Positions 9,849-16,941 of a DNA stretch of 64,000 nt are shown piece after piece. The notes beneath the pieces are model-generated. The model worked only from the letters and a program-made list of their open reading frames with translations. It was not told the origin of the DNA and ran no database searches. A program made the translations under genes and the position numbers. This DNA comes from Chthonobacter rhizosphaerae (lineage in GTDB: Bacteria > Pseudomonadota > Alphaproteobacteria > Rhizobiales > Pleomorphomonadaceae): positions 485,053-549,052 of the forward strand of contig NZ_JACDIS010000002.1 of NCBI RefSeq assembly GCF_013839525.1, in the 5' to 3' direction. Position 1 is the first letter of the stretch. Each line of letters opens with the position of its first letter.

Positions 9849-9870
9849 GGGCCGGCTCCGGCCGAAAGGG

Positions 9871-10233
9871 TCAGTTGCGCCGCCCGCCCAGGCAGGCCAG
9901 CGCGGCGATCAGCCATCCGGCCATCATGAGGAGCCCGCCGAGCGGCGCCGCCAAGGGAAAGAGCGCGCCGCCCAGCACCGCCCTCGCCGTCAGGTCGCCG
10001 GAGAAGAGCGCCACGCCGATGAGCATCACCAGCGACGCGATGTGCCGGATCCGGTTGGAGCCGACCGCCGGCACCGACAGGGCGATGAGCGCCGCCGCGT
10101 GGATCAGCAGCATCTTGCCCGCCGTGTCCAGCGACGTGCCCGCATACGCATGGGAACCGGCGGCGGACGCCGCCACGCCGGCGGCTCCGCCGAGACCCGC
10201 CGCCACCCGAATGACCCTGTCCATGACCGCCAT
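9871..10233 (-). CDS. DUF423 small integral membrane protein
   Basis: A protein of about 120 residues with four hydrophobic segments. DUF423 landmarks are 'GAAGVAASAAGSHA' (usually G-A-F-G-A-H-A), a Leu/Ile-rich second helix and 'GVALFSGDL' near the third helix. The function of the family is unknown. It lies tail to tail with phaC, 22 bp apart. The start is uncertain: ATG 10233 (after GGTGGGGG) and ATG 10224 are both possible, and the frame is open to 10254. Family N-termini usually begin with M-D-R, which would favour 10224. Confidence 0.8.
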   Translation of the reverse strand: MAVMDRVIRVAAGLGGAAGVAASAAGSHAYAGTSLDTAGKMLLIHAAALIALSVPAVGSNRIRHIASLVMLIGVALFSGDLTARAVLGGALFPLAAPLGGLLMMAGWLIAALACLGGRRN

Positions 10234-10389
10234 GCACGCCCCCACCCGACCCATCCGTCCGATGGCCGGCGCGATGCTCCGGCCCGTTCGCGGTCAAGCC
10301 AAGTCCAAGTATTGGACGAACATGTGGCCGGCGTGCGAGTCGGACAATATGAGGATGTCCGAACTCTTGTGGCGAACCAGGGCGGCCCG

Positions 10390-11196
10390 ATGATCGCACC
10401 CGTCTTCATCGACGATCCCGCGGATCCGCGCGTCTCAGCCTACATGAACGTCCGGGACCGGGATCTCGCCGGCGCCCACGGAGGGCTCTTCGTGGCCGAG
10501 GGCGAGACGGTGCTCTCGGTGCTCCTCGACTCGCCGCTGTTCGCGGCCGAGTCGGTGCTGGTCGCGGAGAACCGGATCAATGGCTTGGCGGGGCGGCTTG
10601 AAGCCGCGCTCGAAGTCCCGGTGTTCGTGGCGAGCCAGGCGGTGATGGACCGGATCGTGGGATTTCCGATCCACCGGGGCGTCCTCGCCGTCGGCCGGCG
10701 CGGTCCGGACCGCGACGCCTCGTCCCTCCTGGCCGATCGCCCGGACCTGGTGGTCGGGGCCGTCGGGATCGCCAACCACGACAACATGGGCGGCCTCTTC
10801 CGCAACGCCGCCGCCTTCGGGGCGGGCGCGGTCCTCCTCGACGACACCGCCTGCGACCCGCTCTATCGCAAGGCGATCCGCGTGTCGGTCGGCGGCGTCC
10901 TGAAGGTGCCGTTCGCCCGCGCGGGTGATGGAGCTGACCTGATCAAGCTGTTGCGGGAGCACGGCTATTTGCCGATCGGCCTGTCGCCGCGTGGCCGGCT
11001 GCGGCTGGACGAGGTGGATCCGGCGACCCGGCCCGCGCTCATCCTCGGCACCGAGGGGCCGGGGCTTCCGGACGACCTGCTCGACCGGACCGAGACCGTG
11101 CGGATCGACATGGCCGGCGGATTCGACAGCCTCAACGTGGCGACCACCGCGGGAATCGCGCTCTACGAGCTGAGCCGCCGCCGCCTCAGCCGCTGA
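10390..11196 (+). CDS. TrmH/SpoU family RNA 2'-O-methyltransferase
   Basis: SAM-dependent SPOUT-class methyltransferase of 268 residues acting on rRNA or tRNA ribose. It has the three SpoU motifs: 'NHDNMGGLFRNAAAFG' (motif 1), 'ILGTEGPGLP' (motif 2) and 'DSLNVATTAGIALYEL' (motif 3). An N-terminal substrate-binding part covers residues 1-110. ATG 10390 follows an AGGGCGG ribosome-binding site; the frame is open further upstream but without a start this well placed. Its stop overlaps the end of the convergent ABC ATPase gene by 11 bp. The target nucleotide is unknown. Confidence 0.9.
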   Translation: MIAPVFIDDPADPRVSAYMNVRDRDLAGAHGGLFVAEGETVLSVLLDSPLFAAESVLVAENRINGLAGRLEAALEVPVFVASQAVMDRIVGFPIHRGVLAVGRRGPDRDASSLLADRPDLVVGAVGIANHDNMGGLFRNAAAFGAGAVLLDDTACDPLYRKAIRVSVGGVLKVPFARAGDGADLIKLLREHGYLPIGLSPRGRLRLDEVDPATRPALILGTEGPGLPDDLLDRTETVRIDMAGGFDSLNVATTAGIALYELSRRRLSR

Positions 11197-12235
11197 CGGG
11201 CTGGAGAGCCTCCGGGGGCAGGTGGACGGCGACCGGGTCGCCCACCCCATGGCCCGCCGCCGCTTCCGCCGGAACGGCGACAACGAGCATGTCGGTCGCG
11301 GCCGCGACGGTGGCGACCACGTGGGTGCCGCGATACTCCAAGCTCTTGATGCTGCACGCGAATGTGTTGACGCCAGAGGTGCCGCTGCCGGCGGACAGGC
11401 GGATCCGCTCGGGGCGGATCACGACGGCCGTGGCCTCCGGAGGCGGCGGGGCGGCGAGGGTCAGCGTGCCGATCGAGGTGGTGACGGAGCGACCGTCGAA
11501 GCGACCGTCGAGCACGTTGGTGGCGCCCATGAACAGGGCGACGGCGCGGGTCAGCGGCCGTTCGAAGACGTCGGCGGGCCGGCCGTGGCGGGCGAGTTCG
11601 CCGGCGAGCATGACGGCCGTCCGATCCGCCACCGCGACCGCCTCCTCACGGTCGTGTGTAACGAAAAGCGTCGTGATTCCAGTCTGATGCTGGGCGCGGC
11701 GGATGAGGTCCCGCATGTCGAGCCGGAGCTCCGGGTCGAGGTCCGACAGCGGCTCGTCGAGGAGAAGCACAGCGGGTTCGACCACCAGCGCGCGGGCGAG
11801 CGCGACCCGCTGGGCCTGGCCGCCGGAGAGTTCGGACGGGCGGCGGGATTCCAGGCCGGGGAGCTGCACCAGATCGAGCATGTCGGCCACCTTCGACCGG
11901 ATCACGGCCGGGTCGACGCCGCGCATCCTCAGGCCGAAACCCACGTTTTCCGCCACGGACATATGCGGAAAGAGGCGATGGTCCTGTCCCATCAGGACGG
12001 CGCCGCGCCGCTCAGGCGGGATGCCAGCCATCGGCTGGCCGCCGATGAGGATGCGGCCGGCGTCGGGTTCGGCGAGGCCGGCGATCAGGCGCAGGACCGT
12101 GGATTTCCCGCAGCCGGACGGACCCACCAGGGTGGTGAGCGTGCCGGCGGGGAGGTCCAGGTCGAAGCCGCGGACGGCGGGACGGGGGGCGCCGGGATAG
12201 GTTTTCGTGAGGGATTCCAGGACGATGCGGCTCAC
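11186..12235 (-). CDS. ABC importer ATPase, YnjD/PotA-like
   Basis: ATP-binding subunit of a binding-protein-dependent importer, 349 residues. It has Walker A 'GPSGCGKST', Q-loop 'MGQDHRLFPHM', signature 'LSGGQAQRV', Walker B 'LLLDEPLSDLD' and H-loop 'VTHDREEA', plus a C-terminal TOBE-like regulatory domain of about 110 residues. The start is GTG 12235, overlapping the permease stop in a 4-base GTGA, so translation is coupled. It is the last gene of the four-gene operon starting at 15206. The TOBE extension is longer than in E. coli YnjD, so the ATPase itself resembles the polyamine/iron/thiamine group. Confidence 0.9.
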   Translation of the reverse strand: MSRIVLESLTKTYPGAPRPAVRGFDLDLPAGTLTTLVGPSGCGKSTVLRLIAGLAEPDAGRILIGGQPMAGIPPERRGAVLMGQDHRLFPHMSVAENVGFGLRMRGVDPAVIRSKVADMLDLVQLPGLESRRPSELSGGQAQRVALARALVVEPAVLLLDEPLSDLDPELRLDMRDLIRRAQHQTGITTLFVTHDREEAVAVADRTAVMLAGELARHGRPADVFERPLTRAVALFMGATNVLDGRFDGRSVTTSIGTLTLAAPPPPEATAVVIRPERIRLSAGSGTSGVNTFACSIKSLEYRGTHVVATVAAATDMLVVAVPAEAAAGHGVGDPVAVHLPPEALQPVSG

Positions 12236-13095
12236 GACGTGGTCCGCTCCCGGGCGGCGGCGGCGGCGAGGATGCGGGCGGACAGGACGAGGGCGAGAAC
12301 CCCCGGCAGCACCGTCAGGACGGCGATGGCGCCGGCGACGTCCTGCCGGCCCGCCGTGACGAACTGCATGAGAATCAACGGCATGGTCGGAACCCGGCCG
12401 GATCCGACGAGGAGCGTCAGCCCGTACTGGCTCCAGGATACCAGGAAGGCGAAGAGGGCCGCGACCGCGAGACCGGGGGCAAGGAGCGGAACGGTGACGT
12501 GGCGGAGGACCTGGGACGGCGTCGCGCCGAGGCTGCGGGCCTGATCCTCCAGGCCGGTGTCGAAGGCGGAGAAGACGCTGGCGGACACCAGAATGACGTA
12601 CGGCAATGTGGGGATGATGTGGGCGAGGACGACGCCCGGGACGGTGCCGGCGAGGCCGATTTTCAGGAACACGGCGTGCAGGCCCATGGCGACCGCGAGC
12701 GGCGGCACGACCAGCGGGGCGAGCACCAGGACCTCCACGAGCCGCCGGCCGGGAAACCGGTGGAGCGCCAGTGCCCGGCCGGCGGGGACGCCGAACAGCA
12801 TGGCGAGCCCGGTCGCCGAAAGCGCGATCAGGACCGACCGGCCGAGCGCGGCGGGCACACCCGAGGTGGCCGAGAAGACGGACGTCCAGGCAGACAGATC
12901 AAGGGTTTGCGGCACGATGGCCGGGTAGAACCAGGCGCGCGTCACCGACCAGACCACAACCGGCAGGAAGGGCGCGACCAGGAGGACGAGGAGAAGCGCC
13001 AGCGCCGACCGGGCGGCAAACCCCTGAGGGCGGGCGGCCGCGCGACGGACGAGCGCGCCGGCGCGGCGCGGCAGGGCGGCCCCGAACGCCGTCAT
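12232..13095 (-). CDS. ABC importer permease, C-terminal half of YnjC type
   Basis: A 287-residue inner-membrane permease with about six hydrophobic helices and the BPD transport EAA loop ('EDQARSLGATPSQVLRHVTVPLL'). ATG 13095 overlaps the upstream permease stop by four bases (ATGA). The frame is open further upstream but reads only as a shadow of the other permease. In E. coli YnjC is a single roughly 500-residue double permease. Here the two halves are separate genes, as in ThiP-unlike polyamine and iron systems. It would pair with the 13092-13958 subunit as a heterodimer. Confidence 0.88.
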   Translation of the reverse strand: MTAFGAALPRRAGALVRRAAARPQGFAARSALALLLVLLVAPFLPVVVWSVTRAWFYPAIVPQTLDLSAWTSVFSATSGVPAALGRSVLIALSATGLAMLFGVPAGRALALHRFPGRRLVEVLVLAPLVVPPLAVAMGLHAVFLKIGLAGTVPGVVLAHIIPTLPYVILVSASVFSAFDTGLEDQARSLGATPSQVLRHVTVPLLAPGLAVAALFAFLVSWSQYGLTLLVGSGRVPTMPLILMQFVTAGRQDVAGAIAVLTVLPGVLALVLSARILAAAAARERTTS

Positions 13096-13958
13096 CGGAC
13101 CACCTCCAGGCCGGAGATGCCCCGCATCAGGCGGCGCACGGCGACGAGGCAGACGACCCCGACGGCGGCCATCAGGAGCGACACCACGATGGCGGCCGGC
13201 CTGTCGGCGATGTCGTTGGACGTGAACATCTGGTAGGCGAGCACCGGAAGGGCCTTCGGGTGGCTCGGCCCGAGCACCGCCGGCACCTCGTAGGTGCCGA
13301 GCACGAAGGCGAACACGACCGTGGCGGCGGCCAGAATGCCCGGTCTTATCAAGGGCCAGGTCACGTGCCGGAAGGCCTGGAGGGGCGTCGCGCCGAGGCA
13401 GCGCGCGGTGATGGCCGGCGCGCTTCCGACCGCTGCCAGCATGGCGAGCGCCACGACGGCGACAAAGGGCACCTCCTTGGCCACATAGGCCACGATGTCG
13501 GCGACAAACCACGGATCGTTGACGAGGGCGGGGAAATCCCCCGGCCGGTCGATGGCACCCGCCCCATGGGCGAGCCGGGCGAGCACGCCGGACTGTCCGA
13601 GCAGCCACGCCATCCCCACCGCCGTCACAACGTGGGGCACGGTCAGGTTGAACTGGACGAGCAGGGTGACGAGCCGCCCTCCCCCCGCCCGGTGGAGGAG
13701 AAGCGCGGCGCCGACCCCGAGGGCGGTGGCGATCAGGGTGGAGGCGGCGGCGACCCAGAGGGTGACCAGGATGGAGAGGAGGAGATCGGGCTCCTGGAGG
13801 GCGCGGGTCCAGGGTTCGAGCGTCGGGTCGAAGCGTCCGGCGAAGGGGACGATGCCGACGGTGCGGATGATAGCCAGCACCAGCCCGCCGAGGAAGAGGC
13901 CGCCGAGGACGACCACGGCGGGGAGAAGCATCAGGGCGAGGCGGATCGAGGCTGGCAT
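13092..13958 (-). CDS. ABC importer permease, N-terminal half of YnjC type
   Basis: A 288-residue inner-membrane permease with six predicted hydrophobic helices, starting with 'LALMLLPAVVVLGGLFLGGLVLA'-like hydrophobic sequence and carrying an EAA loop ('ITARCLGATPLQAFRHVTWPL'). It begins 12 bp after the substrate-binding protein stop and ends overlapping the second permease, so all four genes form one operon. The substrate is not known; the YnjBCD family in E. coli is also uncharacterised. Confidence 0.88.
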   Translation of the reverse strand: MPASIRLALMLLPAVVVLGGLFLGGLVLAIIRTVGIVPFAGRFDPTLEPWTRALQEPDLLLSILVTLWVAAASTLIATALGVGAALLLHRAGGGRLVTLLVQFNLTVPHVVTAVGMAWLLGQSGVLARLAHGAGAIDRPGDFPALVNDPWFVADIVAYVAKEVPFVAVVALAMLAAVGSAPAITARCLGATPLQAFRHVTWPLIRPGILAAATVVFAFVLGTYEVPAVLGPSHPKALPVLAYQMFTSNDIADRPAAIVVSLLMAAVGVVCLVAVRRLMRGISGLEVVR

Positions 13959-13970
13959 GGCGTCCGGCCG

Positions 13971-15206
13971 TCAGCGGCCGACCCGCTCGATCCAGCCCTT
14001 CTCGATGGCCTCCAGCCAGTCGGCGGAGAGCTCGGCCATGGCGCGGTCGGCGAGGTCCTCGTCGGCGATCACCGCCGGGTGGCGGGGCAGCGCCCGGAAG
14101 GCCTCGGCCTCGGCCGGCGTCAGCCGGTCGAGGTCGAGGGCGGTCGCCATGCCCCAGACGGCGGGGTCGGCCTTGCGCAGCTGCTCGGCCGGGGACAGGA
14201 GGTGGTTGGCGAGGACGAGGGCGGCCGCCTTGTTGGCGGCGTTGAACGGCACGGCCACGTAGCTGGTGTTGGCGAGGGTGCCGTCATCGAAGGCGAACGA
14301 GCGGGTCGTCTCCGGGAAGCGACCGTCGGCGACGCCGGCGCCGAAGACGGTGGGCTCGTAGTTGAAGGTGAAGTCCACCTCGCTGTTGGCGAACAGCTGG
14401 TTCAGCTGGGCGATGTCGGTCGGATAGGTCCGCCCCTCGCGCCAGAGGAAGGGCTCCAGGTCGTCGAGGAGGCCATAGGCCTTCTCGGCGGCGGCGTCGA
14501 ACCGGGCCTGGTCGAACGGACCGGACAGCGCCTCCGCGCCGCCGGCCGCGTGCATGAACACGTGGCGGACGAAGGCGCTGCCGTTGAAGTCCGGCGGCGC
14601 CGCGTAGGTGAAGCGGCCCGGGTTGGCGCGCACCCAGTCGAGGAAGGCCGCCATGGTCTTCGGCGGCTCGGCCGTGCGGGCGCTGTCGTAGGCGAGCGCG
14701 AACCGGGCCTTGCTCCACGGCACCTCGCAGCCGTCCACCGGCGTGCCGAAGTCGTTGGCGATCGACGGGTCCGACCAGTCGACGAAGCGGGCGTTGGGCA
14801 GGCGCTCGGCATAGCCGCAGAGGAGGAGACCGCCGGTCTTCAGGGTCCGGAAGTTCTCCCCGTTGATCCAGACGAGGTCGACCGCCCCGCCGTCGGTAAC
14901 GCCGGCCTCCTGTTCGGAGAGGATCTGGTTCACCACCTCGGCGGTGTCGGCGACGCCGACCCGGTTGAGGGTGATGCCGTACTCGGCCTTGAGGGCCTCG
15001 GCGAGCGGGCCGGACACATAGGCGTTGATGCGGTCGTCCCCGCCCCAGAGGAAGAAATTCACCGTGCCGCCGCGCGCCGCCTCGACGATGGTCTCAAACG
15101 GAGCGGTGCGAAGCGCGTCTTCCGAGAGGGGCGCCGCCCGTGCCGCGACAGGAAGCGCAAGGGCGCCCGCGAGGAGACCGAGGACGATGCGGCGAGGGAT
15201 GGGCAT
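13971..15206 (-). CDS. YnjB-like periplasmic substrate-binding protein
   Basis: Binding protein of the operon, 411 residues. The N-terminal signal peptide is clear: a basic 'PIPRR' followed by a hydrophobic core and AARA/A cleavage near residue 22-24. YnjB-like features are 'GGTVNFFLWGGDD' just after the mature start, 'DLVWINGENF' near 145 and 'LQLLDDLEPFLWREG'-like text later. ATG 15206 is preceded by GGAG at 8 nt; the frame is open upstream to 15389, but that part lacks signal-peptide character. The YnjB assignment rests on the WGG segment and overall pattern from memory. Confidence 0.85.
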   Translation of the reverse strand: MPIPRRIVLGLLAGALALPVAARAAPLSEDALRTAPFETIVEAARGGTVNFFLWGGDDRINAYVSGPLAEALKAEYGITLNRVGVADTAEVVNQILSEQEAGVTDGGAVDLVWINGENFRTLKTGGLLLCGYAERLPNARFVDWSDPSIANDFGTPVDGCEVPWSKARFALAYDSARTAEPPKTMAAFLDWVRANPGRFTYAAPPDFNGSAFVRHVFMHAAGGAEALSGPFDQARFDAAAEKAYGLLDDLEPFLWREGRTYPTDIAQLNQLFANSEVDFTFNYEPTVFGAGVADGRFPETTRSFAFDDGTLANTSYVAVPFNAANKAAALVLANHLLSPAEQLRKADPAVWGMATALDLDRLTPAEAEAFRALPRHPAVIADEDLADRAMAELSADWLEAIEKGWIERVGR

Positions 15207-15509
15207 GGGCAGGCTCCGGACGAGTCGCGCACTGTGATCGGCGCTTGCGCCGAACGATGCACGAGCCAACGCGCCGGCGGGAGAGGGTGTTCGGTCAATT
15301 GCGGATGAGATGGCCGTGATGGACGGCCGCAGAGGACCGCCCTGCCCCGCCCGGGTCCGGCTTGCCCCGGTCCGCCCCGCTCCGCTCATGTCTCGGCCCG
15401 GCCTGTCCAGCGCGGCCGGCGATCGGTCGGCGGCCGCCCGGATGGGGCCGGCCGACGAGGCGATCGCATTTTTGCCGCCGGGCCGGACGCGGGCCCGACG
15501 CGCCAGCGG
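15207..15509. other. 303-bp intergenic region upstream of the YnjBCD-like operon
   Basis: No gene is supported. It contains the promoter region of the minus-strand importer operon and the 3' flank of ntrX. It is very GC-rich, with C-rich runs near 15340-15395 and one T-run (attttt at 15468-15473) that does not follow a hairpin in a useful orientation. I see no operator or riboswitch that I can name. Confidence 0.4.
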
Positions 15510-16877
15510 TCAGGCGATCCCGAGGCTCTTCAGCTTGCGGTGAAGCGCGGAGCGCTCCATGCCGACGAATTCCGCCGTCCGGGAGATGTTGCCGCCGAAG
15601 CGGTTGATCTGGGCCTTCAGGTATTCGCGCTCGAAGATCTCGCGGGCGTCGCGCAGCGGCATGGCCATCAGGTGTTCGCCGCCGGTGGAGGTCGGCAGGG
15701 ACGGCAGCATGGTGCCCACCTCGGACGGCAGCAGGTCGGCGGTGATCACCGCCTCCTCGTCGCCGCGGGTGAGGATCATCAGCCGTTCCACATTGTTGCG
15801 CAGCTGGCGCAGGTTGCCCGGCCAGTCGTGAGCCTGGAGCACCGCCATAGCGTCCTCGCCGATCCGGCGGATCGGCAGGCCGGTCGCCCGGGCGATCTGG
15901 TGCATCATGTGGTCGATGAGGAGCGGGATGTCCTCCCGCCGCTCGGACAGGCCCGGCACCCGCAGCGGCACCACGGACAGGCGGTGGAACAGGTCCTCGC
16001 GGAAGCGACCCTCGGCGATCTCCCGCTCCAGGTCGCGCGCGGTGGACGAGACGATGCGCACGTCCACCTGGACGCGCTGGGTGCCGCCCACCCGCTCGAA
16101 CGACTGGTCGACCAGAACGCGAAGGATGCGGTTCTGGGTCTCGCGCGGCATGTCGCCGATCTCGTCGAGATAGAGCGTGCCGCCGTGGGCCTCCTCCAGG
16201 GCGCCCACCTTGCGCCGGCCGTCGTCGCCGGCCTCGGTGCCGAACAGCTCGATCTCCATGCGCTCCGGCGTGATCGCGGCCGCGTTCATGGCGACGAACG
16301 GCCCCTTGGAGCGAGCCGAATGGGCGTGGATAGCCCGGGCCACCACCTCCTTGCCCGAGCCGGACGGGCCGGAGATCAGGATGCGGCTGTTGGTCGGGGC
16401 GATCCGGTCGATGGTGTTGCGCAGCTGGTTGATGAGCGACGACTGGCCGACCACGCCGTCCTGGCGGTCGGAGCGCATGGTCAGCTCCTTGACCTCCCGC
16501 TTCAGCTTGGAGGCCTCCAGGGCGCGCTCGGCGACGAGGAGAAGGCGGTCGGCCTTGAACGGCTTCTCGATATAGTCGTAGGCGCCGCGCTTGATGGCGG
16601 ACACCGCCGTCTCCACGTTGCCGTGGCCGGAGATCATGACCACCGGCAGGTCCGGATGGTCGGCCTTGATCTCGTCGAGCAGGGCGAGGCCGTCCAGGCG
16701 GCTGCCCTGGAGCCAGATGTCCAGGAAGACGAGATTGGGGCGGCGCGCCGTGATCGCCGAGAGCGCGCCGTCCGCGTCGCCGGCCTTGCGGGTGCCGAAG
16801 CCTTCGTCCTCCAGAATGCCCGCCACGAGCTCCCGGATGTCCGCCTCGTCGTCGACGATGAGAATGTCTGAAGCCAT
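15510..16877 (-). CDS. ntrX: Sigma-54-type response regulator NtrX
   Basis: Response regulator of the NtrYX system for nitrogen and redox signalling, 455 residues. The N-terminal receiver has acidic 'VDDEAD' and phospho-acceptor 'FLDIWLQGS' near residue 53. The AAA+ domain has Walker A 'GPSGSGKE' and Walker B 'LYLDEIGDM'. The C-terminal Fis-type helix-turn-helix ends in 'ERSALHRKLKSLGI'. The canonical GAFTGA loop, which contacts sigma-54, is replaced at its expected place by 'ELFGTEAGDDGRRKVGALEEAHGG'-type sequence lacking GAFTGA. This is usual for NtrX of Alphaproteobacteria and suggests it does not activate sigma-54 directly. It lies 64 bp after ntrY. Confidence 0.95.
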   Translation of the reverse strand: MASDILIVDDEADIRELVAGILEDEGFGTRKAGDADGALSAITARRPNLVFLDIWLQGSRLDGLALLDEIKADHPDLPVVMISGHGNVETAVSAIKRGAYDYIEKPFKADRLLLVAERALEASKLKREVKELTMRSDRQDGVVGQSSLINQLRNTIDRIAPTNSRILISGPSGSGKEVVARAIHAHSARSKGPFVAMNAAAITPERMEIELFGTEAGDDGRRKVGALEEAHGGTLYLDEIGDMPRETQNRILRVLVDQSFERVGGTQRVQVDVRIVSSTARDLEREIAEGRFREDLFHRLSVVPLRVPGLSERREDIPLLIDHMMHQIARATGLPIRRIGEDAMAVLQAHDWPGNLRQLRNNVERLMILTRGDEEAVITADLLPSEVGTMLPSLPTSTGGEHLMAMPLRDAREIFEREYLKAQINRFGGNISRTAEFVGMERSALHRKLKSLGIA

Positions 16878-16941
16878 GGTGTCCTTCGGTCTTCTTCTTG
16901 GGCCGGTGTCCGGCGGGGTTCCGTTCCAGGTCTCAGGTGTG

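Noticed and set aside
12771..15308. An 845-codon plus-strand open frame opposite the importer operon
   Set aside because: Shadow of the permease and binding-protein genes; Arg/Gly-rich with no ribosome-binding site.
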